DNA of 64,000 nucleotides from Actinophytocola algeriensis. Lineage in GTDB: Bacteria; Actinomycetota; Actinomycetes; Mycobacteriales; Pseudonocardiaceae. Every line of letters starts with the position of its first letter. Position 1 is the first letter of the stretch. The position numbers were made by a program, and so were the translations under genes. The notes beneath the pieces are model-generated. The model had not been told where the DNA came from and searched no databases. It was given only the letters and a program-made list of their open reading frames with translations. Location of the stretch: contig NZ_JACHJQ010000014.1 in the NCBI RefSeq assembly GCF_014203735.1, positions 1-64,000 on the forward strand. The letters are read 5' to 3'. Shown piece after piece: positions 17,455 through 26,030 of this stretch.

Positions 17455-19440
17455 CTACGTGCGGTCCTGCGGCGGCGGCGGTGGCCCCTCCTGGAACGCG
17501 ACCTGCTGGGGTCCCGTCGACGTGCGCCACGGCCGCACCGGCCGCTCGCCACCGAACCACGGCAGCAGCGACTGGCCCTTGCGCGTCAGCATGGTCTGGA
17601 CCAGGCCGAACGCCAGGATGACTGAGATCACCAGGAAGCCGAGCCAGAACGTCGGCGGCAACAGCACACCCAGTGCGCCACCGAAGACCCAGGCCAGCTG
17701 CAGCACGGTTTCCGACCGTCCGAACGCGGACGCGCGGGACTCCTCCGGCAGATCGTCCTGGATCACGGCGTCGAGGCTGTTCTTGGCGAGCGCGCTCGCG
17801 GTCGCGCCGACGAGCCCGACGATCGCGGCCGTGGCGATGCCCTCCAACAGCATCGCGACGAGGGTCGCGGCGAGGCTGCCGCTGATGCACGTGAGCACGA
17901 TCTGGTCGGGGTGGCCGAGGTGCATGCGCGCGCCGATGCCGTTGCCGATGAAGCTGCCCGCACCCGCGGCGCCCGCGATGATGCCGAGCAGCAGCAACTG
18001 CATGAACGGCTCGCCCTCGGTCTGCGCGCGGACGGCGAACGCGGCGAACATCATGAGGAAGCCGGTGAGCACGCGGATCGTCGCGTTGCCGGAGAGGGCC
18101 ACGACGACGTTGCGGCCCATGGGTTGTCGTCTCGGCTTCTCCGGGTGCGCCGACAGGGACGCGGGCACCTCGCCTTCCGTGACCTCCACCCAGGCGGGGA
18201 TCCGCATGGCCTGCACCGCGCCGAAGACGCAGATGATCGCGGTGAACCACAGCGCGCCTGCCGAGTCGAAGATCTGCAGCACCAGCGTGGCGACCGCGCC
18301 GAACGCGGCACCGCCGACCAGGCCGAACGTGGTGAGGCGGGCGTTGGTCTTGGCGAGCGTGATGTCCGGTGGCACCACTCTCGGGGTGACCGCCGCCTTG
18401 AGCACCGTGAACGACTTGGACAGCACCATCTTCGCGAGGGCCGCCGGGTAGAGCAGCCAGGTGTCGAAGTTGGTGGCCATGACGATGCAGGCGAGGGCTT
18501 GTCCGACCGACGTGACGCACATGGCGAGGCGGCGGCCGCGCTGGATGCGGTCCAGCATCGGCCCGATGACCGGCGCGAGCAGCGCGAACGGCGCGATCGT
18601 GATCAGCAGGTAGAGCGCGACCTTGCCCTTGGACGAGTCGGCGCTGGCGGCGGAGAAGAAGAGCGTGTTGGCGAGCGCGACGGCCATGGCGGCGTCGCTC
18701 GCGTAGTTGAGCATCGTCGCGTAGGTCAGCGCGGTGAGGCCCGACTTGTCGGCACCGTCGGCGTTCACGGCACGCTTGAACGCGGCGGCGGCCTTGCCGC
18801 TGAGCTCCTTGCCGCGGATCGCGGCGACACGCGTGACGGTCAGCTTCTTGGGGAACCCGGGCGCGGCGGCGGACGGCGGCACGGGCGGTCCCGGCGTGAC
18901 CGTTGTCGGTTGTGGACCCTGCGGTTGCGCACCGTGCGGTTGTGGACCGTGCGGTTGTGGACCGTGCGGTTGTGGACCCTGGGGTTGCTGCTGGCTGGGG
19001 TAGCCGTCGGGGCCGTAGGTCTCGGGCGGGCGGCCGTCGTAGTCGTAGTCCATCGGCCGCGTCGACGGGACGGGCGGCAGCTGGCGGCGCGGTGGCGGCA
19101 CGTCGCGCCAGTCCCGGCGCTGCTGCGGTGGCGGTGGCGGTGGCTGGCGGTGGACGGGCCGGGTCTTGCGCAGGTCCTCCGGCGGCGAGTAGTGGCTCGC
19201 GGCGGGGATCGCGCTGGTCAGCGGCTCCACACGGGGCTCTTCGCGTGGCTGCTCGTAGGCCCGCGTCGGCGGGTGCGCTGGGGTCGGCGGGTGCGGCGGG
19301 TTCGCCGGGGGAGGCTGCTGCTGGGGCTGCCAAGTCGGCGCCTGCTGCTTGGTCCAGCTACGGCGACGCTTCTTCTTCCCGGAGCCGCGCCCCCGCTGCT
19401 CCTCAGCGTCTCCAGAACCGGAACGAATCACGCCGTCCAT
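17455..19440 (-). CDS. MFS transporter with long disordered N-terminal extension (Rv0876c-like)
   Basis: About 661 residues from ATG 19440. The first ~210 residues are hydrophilic and low-complexity: a basic patch (GSGKKKRRRSW), proline/glutamine-rich stretches, and a pentapeptide repeat PQPHG. The remaining ~450 residues hold about 12 hydrophobic segments of MFS type (TYATMLNYASDAAMAVALAN, FALLAPVIGPMLDRIQRGRR). The order and neighbours match Rv0876c. The substrate is unknown. A second possible start lies 29 codons further upstream. Confidence 0.85.
   Translation of the reverse strand: MDGVIRSGSGDAEEQRGRGSGKKKRRRSWTKQQAPTWQPQQQPPPANPPHPPTPAHPPTRAYEQPREEPRVEPLTSAIPAASHYSPPEDLRKTRPVHRQPPPPPPQQRRDWRDVPPPRRQLPPVPSTRPMDYDYDGRPPETYGPDGYPSQQQPQGPQPHGPQPHGPQPHGAQPQGPQPTTVTPGPPVPPSAAAPGFPKKLTVTRVAAIRGKELSGKAAAAFKRAVNADGADKSGLTALTYATMLNYASDAAMAVALANTLFFSAASADSSKGKVALYLLITIAPFALLAPVIGPMLDRIQRGRRLAMCVTSVGQALACIVMATNFDTWLLYPAALAKMVLSKSFTVLKAAVTPRVVPPDITLAKTNARLTTFGLVGGAAFGAVATLVLQIFDSAGALWFTAIICVFGAVQAMRIPAWVEVTEGEVPASLSAHPEKPRRQPMGRNVVVALSGNATIRVLTGFLMMFAAFAVRAQTEGEPFMQLLLLGIIAGAAGAGSFIGNGIGARMHLGHPDQIVLTCISGSLAATLVAMLLEGIATAAIVGLVGATASALAKNSLDAVIQDDLPEESRASAFGRSETVLQLAWVFGGALGVLLPPTFWLGFLVISVILAFGLVQTMLTRKGQSLLPWFGGERPVRPWRTSTGPQQVAFQEGPPPPPQDRT
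18908..18982 (-). repeat. 15-bp tandem repeat encoding PQPHG units inside the MFS gene
   Basis: Five in-frame 15-bp units of the form GGTTGTGGACCGTGC (plus strand) encode repeated proline-glutamine-proline-histidine-glycine in the cytoplasmic N-terminal extension. Such units can gain or lose copies without a frameshift. Confidence 0.85.
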
Positions 19441-19507
19441 CCTGCCGTACGAAGTGCCTTGTCGAAGCCGAGACGTACCCACCCGTCGAAGGGATCCCAC
19501 TTCCAGG

Positions 19508-20302
19508 TTACGGACTGGTGGTGACAAACCTCACCCGGAACATCGTCGGCCACAACTTGCCCGTGACCAGGAACTCGTCGGTGCCGGGGATGGCGGCGAT
19601 CCCGTTGAGCACGTCCGTGCCCGCCCGGTCCTCCTCGGGCAGCAGCCCGGAGAGGTCGACGGTGGCGGTGACGCGTCCGTTCTCGGGGTCGATCCGGACG
19701 ATCCGGTCGGTCTGCCACACGTTCGCGTAGACCTGGACACGCCCGTCCCGGCCGGGCACGCACTCCAGTTCGTTGAGCCGGGTCACCGGCCCGTCCGGCC
19801 CTGTGACCTGGACGTTTCCTTCCTGGGTGAAGGTCTCGACGTCCCGGAAGGTCAGCCGGTCGCCGCCGTCGCTCATGATCAGCCGGTCACCGCTCCGGTC
19901 GTGGCAGATGCCCCAGCCCTCACCGTCGTAGCCGGCCCTGCCCTCTTCCGCGAGCGTCGTCCTGTCCCGCCGGATGGCGACCCCGTCCTGCCAGGTGATC
20001 TGCCAGATGACGTCACCCGCGACCGTGATGCCCTCCCCGAAGAGGTCGGCGGGCAGCTCGACCTGCTTGTCCACCTCGCCGGACTCCGGATCGACTGCAC
20101 GGATACTCGACTTCCCCTCCAGTCCGGTGCCCTCGTACAGGACGCCGTCGACCAGTTCGAGGCCCTGCGTGAAGGCGCCGGGGTCGTGGGGAACGGTGGC
20201 GAGCACGTCGACTTTCAAGGTGCCCTCGGCGGGGGCCTCGGTCGGCGCGGCCGAGCACGCGGCGAGAAGGAGAACACCGGAGATAGCGAGAAGCGCCCGC
20301 AC
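19508..20302 (-). CDS. Glutaminyl-peptide cyclotransferase, lipoprotein
   Basis: About 264 residues from GTG 20302 (GTG 20320 possible). A lipobox signal (ALLAISGVLLLAAC) anchors it outside the membrane. The mature protein is the five-bladed beta-propeller glutamine cyclotransferase found in plants and bacteria: VPHDPGAFTQGLELVDG, YEGTGLEGKSSI, RLNELECV and NGIAAIPGTDEF are family hallmarks. It converts N-terminal glutamine to pyroglutamate. It lies upstream of the MFS gene on the same strand and is divergent from the DUF3027 gene. Confidence 0.9.
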   Translation of the reverse strand: MRALLAISGVLLLAACSAAPTEAPAEGTLKVDVLATVPHDPGAFTQGLELVDGVLYEGTGLEGKSSIRAVDPESGEVDKQVELPADLFGEGITVAGDVIWQITWQDGVAIRRDRTTLAEEGRAGYDGEGWGICHDRSGDRLIMSDGGDRLTFRDVETFTQEGNVQVTGPDGPVTRLNELECVPGRDGRVQVYANVWQTDRIVRIDPENGRVTATVDLSGLLPEEDRAGTDVLNGIAAIPGTDEFLVTGKLWPTMFRVRFVTTSP

Positions 20303-20365
20303 AGTTCTCAAGCCTTGCACGACCGGCGTAGGGCCGCGCTGAGCGGTGGGGCACAATCGGTGGCG

Positions 20366-22465
20366 ATGAACGTGCAGCAGTCTGACCTGAACGACCCCGC
20401 CCTCGTGGCGGAGGTCGACCTGGCGCGTGCCGCCGCGCAGGAAGAGGCGGGCGACGAGCGCGTTGGCGACTACGTCGAACACCACATCGAGGACGATGCG
20501 GCGGTAACCCACCTCTTCGAAGCCGACAAGCCTGGCTACCAGGGTTGGCGCTGGGCTGTGACCATCACGTCGGCCGGTCCGTCGTCCGATGTCACGGTGA
20601 GCGAGGTGGTCCTCCTCCCCGGCCCGACCGCGCTGGTGGCGCCCGAGTGGATCCCGTGGCAGTACCGGGTGCAAGCGGGCGACCTGGGTGTGGGCGACCT
20701 GCTCCCCACGTCTCCGGACGACCCTCGGCTCGTCCCGGCGTACCTGGAGTCGGACGACCCGGCGGTGGAAGAGGTGGCGACCGACGCGGGCCTGGGCCGC
20801 GTCCGGGTGATGTCCCGTCCGGCCCGTCTGGACGCCGCGGACAGGTGGCAGCAAAGCGAGTTCGGTCCGCGTTCGGACATGGCCCGCAGCGCCCCGGCCC
20901 ACTGCGGCACGTGCGGCTTCTACCTGCCACTGGCCGGCTCGCTGCGCGCCGCCTTCGGCACGTGCGGCAACGAGATGGCCCCCGCGGACGGCCACGTCGT
21001 GCACATCGAGTACGGCTGCGGCGCCCACTCCGAGGCTGAGGTGGAACAGGTCAGCCCGGTACTGGTAGCCGACCTGATCTACGACGACGCGCTGCTGGAC
21101 GTCGAGCCGCTGGAGATCGTGGACGCGGTCCCAGCGGCCGCGGAGCCGGTGGACGCGGAGCCGGTCGACACGACCGACGCTGAGTCGGTTGGTGTGGTGG
21201 ATGCTCCCGTGGTCCCCGACGCCGAGGCGATCGCCCCGGCTCCGGCTTCGGACGCTCCGGCGGCTGAGTCGGTTGGTGCGGTGGACGCTCCCGCAGTCCC
21301 CGATGCGGAGGCGATCGCTCCCGCTCCCGAGTCGGACGTCTCGGTGGCGGAGCAGGTGGCCGCGGCCGCGGCTCCGGAAGCTGAGCCAACCGCCGCAGAG
21401 TCCGAGTCGAGCGCTCCGACCACGGAGTCGACGGATGCTTCCACCTCAGAGCCGGTTCCGGCTCCCGAGTCGCCTGCCGCGGTGGACGCTCCTGCAGCTC
21501 CCGAGGCCGAGCCGACTCCTGTGGCCGAGTCGGCGGCTTCCGAGGCCGAGCCGATCTTCGAGGCTGAGCCGACAGCTCCCGCGCCTGAGGCCGAGTCCAC
21601 TGCTTCCGCTGTGGAGCCCGAGCTGGCTCCTGTGGCCGAGTCGGCGGCTTCTGCTCCTGAGGCCGAGCCGATCGAGGCTGAGCCGACGGCTTCCGCCGCA
21701 GAGCCCGAGTCGGCACCGGTGGCCGAGTCAATGGCTCCCGTCCTCGATGTCGAGGTGACTTTCGATGTCGAGCCGTTGCCCGTGGCCGAGTCGACGGCTT
21801 CCGCTACCGAGCCCGAACCGAGCGCCCCGGCAGCCGAGCCGGACGCCCCCGTCTCCGAGCCCGAAGCCCATGCGGCTCTCGCGCCCGAGTCGAGCGTCCC
21901 GGCCACCGAGTCGAATGTCCCGGTGACTGCTGCCCCCGAGACCGAGCCGAGCACCCCGGCCATGACGCCGGACGTTGCGGCGGATGCCCCTGCGGCAGAG
22001 TCCGTGCCCGAGCCGGTTGCGGCCGAGGACGCTCCTGCGGCGGAAACCGAGCCGACAGCCGCGGCAGTCGAGTCGGTAGCCGCCCTCGAAGCTCCCGCCG
22101 CTCCCGAAGCCGAGCCGGCTCCCGAGGCCGAGCCGACGGTCCGCGCCGAGGAAGCCGCCGAGCCGCCGGCCGCCGCGGTGGAAGGCCTGGGCGTTACCGG
22201 GTCGGAAGCTCCCTCGGCCGAGCCGGACAGTCCGGTCACCGAGTCGGAGCAGGCTGACCCGACGGCCGCGGCCGTCGAGGCGGTCGCGGCGGTGGAAGCC
22301 CCCACCGTCTCCGCGCCGACTCCCAAGGACACCAGCCCGGAGGCAGCGCCCAAGGTCGACCCGAGTCCTCCCACCGCCGGCACACCGGTCAGCGCCGAGG
22401 CTCCCGCCGACATCGAGCCGGTGGTCACCGCCGAGACGTCCGACGAGTCCACCCGCCGCGAGTGA
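20366..22465 (+). CDS. DUF3027 protein with a ~450-residue acidic Ala/Glu/Pro tail
   Basis: 699 residues. Residues 1-250 are the conserved actinobacterial DUF3027 core (Rv0877-like): LVAEVDLARAAAQEEAGDE, EADKPGYQGWRWAV, APEWIPWQYRVQAGDLGVGD and a cysteine-containing CGTCGFYLPL ... GTCGNEMAPADG, which looks like a zinc site. From about residue 252 to the end the sequence is low-complexity, dominated by A, E, P, V, S and T in loose repeats such as EAEPTASA. This tail is far longer than the ~260-residue mycobacterial relative. The stop overlaps the start of the ATPase gene (GTGA), so the two are translated together. Function unknown; the tail is probably disordered. Confidence 0.85.
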   Translation: MNVQQSDLNDPALVAEVDLARAAAQEEAGDERVGDYVEHHIEDDAAVTHLFEADKPGYQGWRWAVTITSAGPSSDVTVSEVVLLPGPTALVAPEWIPWQYRVQAGDLGVGDLLPTSPDDPRLVPAYLESDDPAVEEVATDAGLGRVRVMSRPARLDAADRWQQSEFGPRSDMARSAPAHCGTCGFYLPLAGSLRAAFGTCGNEMAPADGHVVHIEYGCGAHSEAEVEQVSPVLVADLIYDDALLDVEPLEIVDAVPAAAEPVDAEPVDTTDAESVGVVDAPVVPDAEAIAPAPASDAPAAESVGAVDAPAVPDAEAIAPAPESDVSVAEQVAAAAAPEAEPTAAESESSAPTTESTDASTSEPVPAPESPAAVDAPAAPEAEPTPVAESAASEAEPIFEAEPTAPAPEAESTASAVEPELAPVAESAASAPEAEPIEAEPTASAAEPESAPVAESMAPVLDVEVTFDVEPLPVAESTASATEPEPSAPAAEPDAPVSEPEAHAALAPESSVPATESNVPVTAAPETEPSTPAMTPDVAADAPAAESVPEPVAAEDAPAAETEPTAAAVESVAALEAPAAPEAEPAPEAEPTVRAEEAAEPPAAAVEGLGVTGSEAPSAEPDSPVTESEQADPTAAAVEAVAAVEAPTVSAPTPKDTSPEAAPKVDPSPPTAGTPVSAEAPADIEPVVTAETSDESTRRE

Positions 22466-25233
22466 CCGATCCCTTCGGCACCGCCGCGTTGCGGGAGTCG
22501 GTGCTCGGCTCGTGGCGGTCCTCGCCCACCCGCCTCCGCGAGGACACCAACGCCGAAGAGGACCTCGTCCTCGGCGGCTACCGCGACCGGCTGCTCATCG
22601 AGCTCGCCCAGAACGCCGCCGACGCCGCCGGCAGCGGCGGCACGCTCAAAGTGTCCCTTGTGGACGGCGAGCTGCGCGTTGCCAACACCGGTGAACCCCT
22701 TACGCGCCAAGGAGTTGAGGCCCTCGCCTCGCTCCGTGCCTCCGCCAAGCAACATGGCGTCGGCCGGTTCGGTGTCGGGTTCGCCGCCGTGCTCACGGTC
22801 TGCGACGCGCCCCGCATCGTCTCCACCACCGGCAGCGTCGCGTTCGACGTCGAGCGCACCCGCCGCGAAGCAGGCGCCGACCGCGCTCCCGTGCTCCGCC
22901 TGCCCTGGCCGACCGACGAAACCCCGCCCGACGGCTTCACCACCGAGGTCCGCCTGCCGCTCCGCGAGACCGTCGACCTCGACGAGTTCCGCGGTCAGGC
23001 CGGCGACATCCTCCTCGCCCTCGACGCGCTCACCCGCATCGAGATCGGCGACGACGTCTGGTGGCGCGACGGCGCCGACATCCACGGACCGGACGGCGTC
23101 ACCCGATGGGTCGTCGTGCGCGACCACGGCGAGTTGCCGTCGGATCCCGCACTCGGCGCCGAAGCGCGTCCGCAGTGGACGATCTGCTGGGCGCTCCAGG
23201 TGGACGGTGGCCCGCGACCACGGGACACGGATGTCCTCTACGCGCCCACGCCCACCGACGAGCGACTTTCCCTACCTGCCAGGCTGATCGCGAGCCTTCC
23301 CGTCGAACCGTCCCGTCGGCGGATCCGCCCGGGGGCCGCCACCGACCACGTGCTCGCCGCCGCCGCGCGCGCATACCCGCGCCTGCTTGACGAGCTGGCG
23401 CCCGAAGAGCGACCGAAAGTCGTGCCACTGCCGCGTTTTCCACTGTCCGAAGTGGATGAGAAGCTGCGCGACGGTGTGCTGGAACAGCTCCGCATATCGC
23501 CGTGGCTGCCGTCCGCGCTCGACGACAAGCCGCTCACCCCGGCGGAAGCGCGGCTGCTTCCCGTGCCCAGCAAGGAACTCGCCGAGTCCGTCGCACAGTA
23601 CATCCCGGGGCTGGTGCGCGCGGAGTTCGTGGAGCAGGCCGCCGCTCTTGCCGCGCTGGACGTGGTCCAGTTGCGACTGTCCGATGTAGTCGATGCGCTG
23701 ACCGGAATCATCCGTCCGCCAACGGAATGGCGCGAGCTGTACCAGGCGCTGGACAAAATCGTGGACAACGATCCGTCCGTGGTGGACGACCTCGGCGCAC
23801 TGCCGGTGCCACTCGCCGACGGACGCACCGTGCCCGGCCCGCGCGGCGTGCTCATCGCCGACCTCGATCTGTCCAGTATGGAGGGTGTGCACGTCGTGCA
23901 CCCCGACGCCGTGCACCCGCTGCTCGAACGGCTTGGCGCGCGACATGGTGGTGCGGAAGAACTTCTGGCCGCGATGGCCAGCGAGGTCGAGCACAGTCTC
24001 GAAGACGCCGAGTCCGGTCTGGACATCGGCGCGCTCGTGAACACGGTGCTGCGACTGGTGGCCGAGGCCGGAGTCCGCCCCGGTGACGAGCCGTGGCTCG
24101 GTGCGCTGGCACTCCGGGACGCGGACGGTGAACCCCGCCGCGCGGACGAACTCGCCCTCCCCGGCACGAAGTTCCTCACCGTCCTCGCCGAAGACTCACC
24201 CGTCGGTGTCCTCGCGGACGACATCACCGCGCAGTGGTCACCGCCCGTGCTCGCCGCGGTGGGTGTCCTGGACGGTTTCACGATCGTCGTCGACGAAGCG
24301 CCGGAAGGTCCCGACCACGACCTCGCCGACGAGGCCGACTGGTGGGACGACCAGCCGGAACCGCCGGCCAGGATGGAAGCGATCCGCGACCTGGACCTGG
24401 TCGCCGACGACGCGTGGCCGGCCGCGATCCGCCTGCTGGCAAGCGAGCCCGACACCTGGCGCGCGCTGCGCAGCGGTTACACAGCGTGGTGGATCGCGCA
24501 TCACGCACTGCTGGCCGGCGAACCACCGGCACACTGGCGCCTGCCGGCCGCGAGCGAACTGGCCGGCCTGTACGACACCGCACCGACCGACCTGGAACCA
24601 CATCTCCAGGAGCTGATGGGCGTCCGCGGGGAGCTGGCCGTGGAGTCCACAGAGGACGCCGAGGACCTGCTCGACCGCCTGGCGGACCCGACCAGGACGA
24701 TCACGCGAGGCACCATCCGGCGCGTGTACGTCGCACTGGCCGAGGCCGTCCGCGACGACGTGGTCGACCCGGCCGACCTGGACCCACCTCCGGAGGTCCG
24801 CACGGCGGACGGCGAGGTCACCGACAACGGTGCGGTGCTGGATGTCCCGTGGCTGGCCCCGGTGACGGACGGCTATGTGGCGATCGACGCCGACCTGGCC
24901 ACGCCGCTGGCGGAGCTGCTCGACATCCCACTCGCGTCGGAAGCGGCTCCGGCGGGACCGGACGGTGGCGACCCGGTGGCGTGGTCGGACCTGGGCGCGG
25001 TGGTGGACGCGTGCGACGTGATCGGCCTCCCGGTGCCGGACGGCGGCCCGATCATCCACGATGGACTGGAAGTCGCCGGGCGACGAGTGCCGTGGTGGGT
25101 CGAAGGCGACACGGTCCACTGCGAGGACTCGACGGCGGGGCTGGGCCGGGCGCTGGCGTGGGTGACCGACCGCTGGGAGGACCGCCACCTGCTGGCGGCA
25201 CTGCTGGAAGACCCGTCGAACAGCGACGCGTAG
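22462..25233 (+). CDS. GHKL (HSP90/sacsin-type) ATPase domain protein
   Basis: 923 residues from GTG 22462, overlapping the DUF3027 stop. The N-terminus has the GHKL fold: LLIELAQNAADAAG (N box with the catalytic E and N), LRVANTGEPLTRQG, and the glycine-rich GVGRFGVGFAAVLTVCD. Beyond about residue 200 there is no HSP90 middle domain; the remaining ~700 residues are mixed, with many acidic stretches. Database entries often call such proteins molecular chaperone Hsp90 or sacsin N-terminal ATPase-like. Coupling to DUF3027 suggests they work together. Cellular role unknown. Confidence 0.8.
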   Translation: MTDPFGTAALRESVLGSWRSSPTRLREDTNAEEDLVLGGYRDRLLIELAQNAADAAGSGGTLKVSLVDGELRVANTGEPLTRQGVEALASLRASAKQHGVGRFGVGFAAVLTVCDAPRIVSTTGSVAFDVERTRREAGADRAPVLRLPWPTDETPPDGFTTEVRLPLRETVDLDEFRGQAGDILLALDALTRIEIGDDVWWRDGADIHGPDGVTRWVVVRDHGELPSDPALGAEARPQWTICWALQVDGGPRPRDTDVLYAPTPTDERLSLPARLIASLPVEPSRRRIRPGAATDHVLAAAARAYPRLLDELAPEERPKVVPLPRFPLSEVDEKLRDGVLEQLRISPWLPSALDDKPLTPAEARLLPVPSKELAESVAQYIPGLVRAEFVEQAAALAALDVVQLRLSDVVDALTGIIRPPTEWRELYQALDKIVDNDPSVVDDLGALPVPLADGRTVPGPRGVLIADLDLSSMEGVHVVHPDAVHPLLERLGARHGGAEELLAAMASEVEHSLEDAESGLDIGALVNTVLRLVAEAGVRPGDEPWLGALALRDADGEPRRADELALPGTKFLTVLAEDSPVGVLADDITAQWSPPVLAAVGVLDGFTIVVDEAPEGPDHDLADEADWWDDQPEPPARMEAIRDLDLVADDAWPAAIRLLASEPDTWRALRSGYTAWWIAHHALLAGEPPAHWRLPAASELAGLYDTAPTDLEPHLQELMGVRGELAVESTEDAEDLLDRLADPTRTITRGTIRRVYVALAEAVRDDVVDPADLDPPPEVRTADGEVTDNGAVLDVPWLAPVTDGYVAIDADLATPLAELLDIPLASEAAPAGPDGGDPVAWSDLGAVVDACDVIGLPVPDGGPIIHDGLEVAGRRVPWWVEGDTVHCEDSTAGLGRALAWVTDRWEDRHLLAALLEDPSNSDA

Positions 25234-25296
25234 GCCTCCGGCCCCCGATTCCAGCCTAGCGAGCACCCCCGACACAGAACGCCGACGAAGGCCGAG

Positions 25297-25406
25297 TTGT
25301 CCACAGCACCATGAGTTGTCCACAGACGACCCACGATCACCCCGAAACGTAACCCCCACCTAGTAAGCTGGCATGGCGGGACGCCCCCGGGACAGGGTGG
25401 GGGTTG
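25297..25406 (+). repeat. DnaA-box repeat element, copy 1
   Basis: Two TTGTCCACA boxes (25297-25305, 25316-25324) are 19 bp apart. Exactly 39 bp after the second box begins the 43-bp core (25364-25406): TAAGCTGGCATGGCGGG, then the hairpin arms CCCCC and GGGGG at the end. The core differs from the other copies at only a few positions. Confidence 0.85.
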
Positions 25407-25512
25407 GGTAACGCGCGCGCGAGCCGTCGCGGGATGTGGGGGGCTGCGGAGGGATTCGCGGCGGAGCCGGGTTCTCGGTGCGGTACTTGAGGCTTTCGCC
25501 GGAATTCGCGAG

Positions 25513-25603
25513 TTGTCCACAGGCAAGATCGACAACGGCGCGAATGTCACCGCCCGCCGGTAGAATGGCAAGGCGGGACGCCCCCGGGATCGGGTGGGGG
25601 TTG
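25513..25603 (+). repeat. DnaA-box repeat element, copy 2
   Basis: One TTGTCCACA box (25513-25521), a 39-bp spacer, then the 43-bp core (25561-25603) starting TAGAATGGCAAGGCGGG. The first ~27 bases of the spacer are nearly identical to those of copy 3 (GGCAAGATCGACAACGGCG). Confidence 0.85.
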
Positions 25604-25722
25604 CAACGCGCGCGCGAGCCGCAGGTTGGTGGGGCTCTCGGGCGGCGTGGTGGAGCTTCGCGAGCAACCTGCCCGGACGTGGCGTGGACGACGTTCAGCG
25701 ACGTTCAGCGGCCGTCAGGCCG

Positions 25723-26010
25723 TCAGCGCAGGCGTTGGGCTCCTCGGCTGCCCCGGCGCGAGGCAGCGCGTTGCCAGGCCATGACCGGCACGCCGATCAG
25801 CCCCAGAGCCGTTCCCCACAGCGCGGTCCACACCCAGATCGGCGGGAACACCTCGAACCCGTAATGCCCCACCAGCAGCACGCACGTCAGCACGACCCAC
25901 AGGCCCGTCCCCACGTACACCAGCGGCGCCAGCGCCAGCAGCCGGTCGGGCAGCGGGGGAGGTGACTTCTGTGTTTCGATTCCCGGGTCGGGTTTCCCTA
26001 CGTCGGACAC
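25723..26010 (-). CDS. DUF2530 small membrane protein
   Basis: 95 residues from GTG 26010. A short polar N-terminus is followed by two hydrophobic helices (LVYVGTGLWVVLTCVLLVGH and IWVWTALWGTALGLIGVPVM) and a basic C-terminus that should stay in the cytoplasm. Matches the two-helix DUF2530 family and the position of Rv0879c. Divergent from the purine permease gene. No function is known. Confidence 0.82.
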   Translation of the reverse strand: MSDVGKPDPGIETQKSPPPLPDRLLALAPLVYVGTGLWVVLTCVLLVGHYGFEVFPPIWVWTALWGTALGLIGVPVMAWQRAASRRGSRGAQRLR

Positions 26011-26030
26011 ATGCGCGAGGCTACCGGGCC

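Larger units (their letters stand above)
25234..25722. other. Gene-free region holding two copies of the DnaA-box repeat element
   Basis: About 490 bases between the convergent ATPase and DUF2530 genes. Two repeat elements (25297-25406 and 25513-25603) account for the middle. Both are followed by a related CG-alternating stretch (AACGCGCGCGAGCCG in the second). The rest shows no coding pattern. GACGTTCAGC is directly repeated near 25689-25710. Confidence 0.7.

Noticed and set aside
19349-20365. N-terminal extension of the DUF3027 gene upstream of 20366
   Set aside because: The frame is open, but it runs antisense to the glutaminyl cyclase gene and family similarity begins at ATG 20366.
22462-25233. 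Classical HtpG (HSP90)
   Set aside because: Only the N-terminal GHKL ATPase fold is visible; the HSP90 middle and C-terminal domains are missing and the length is much greater.
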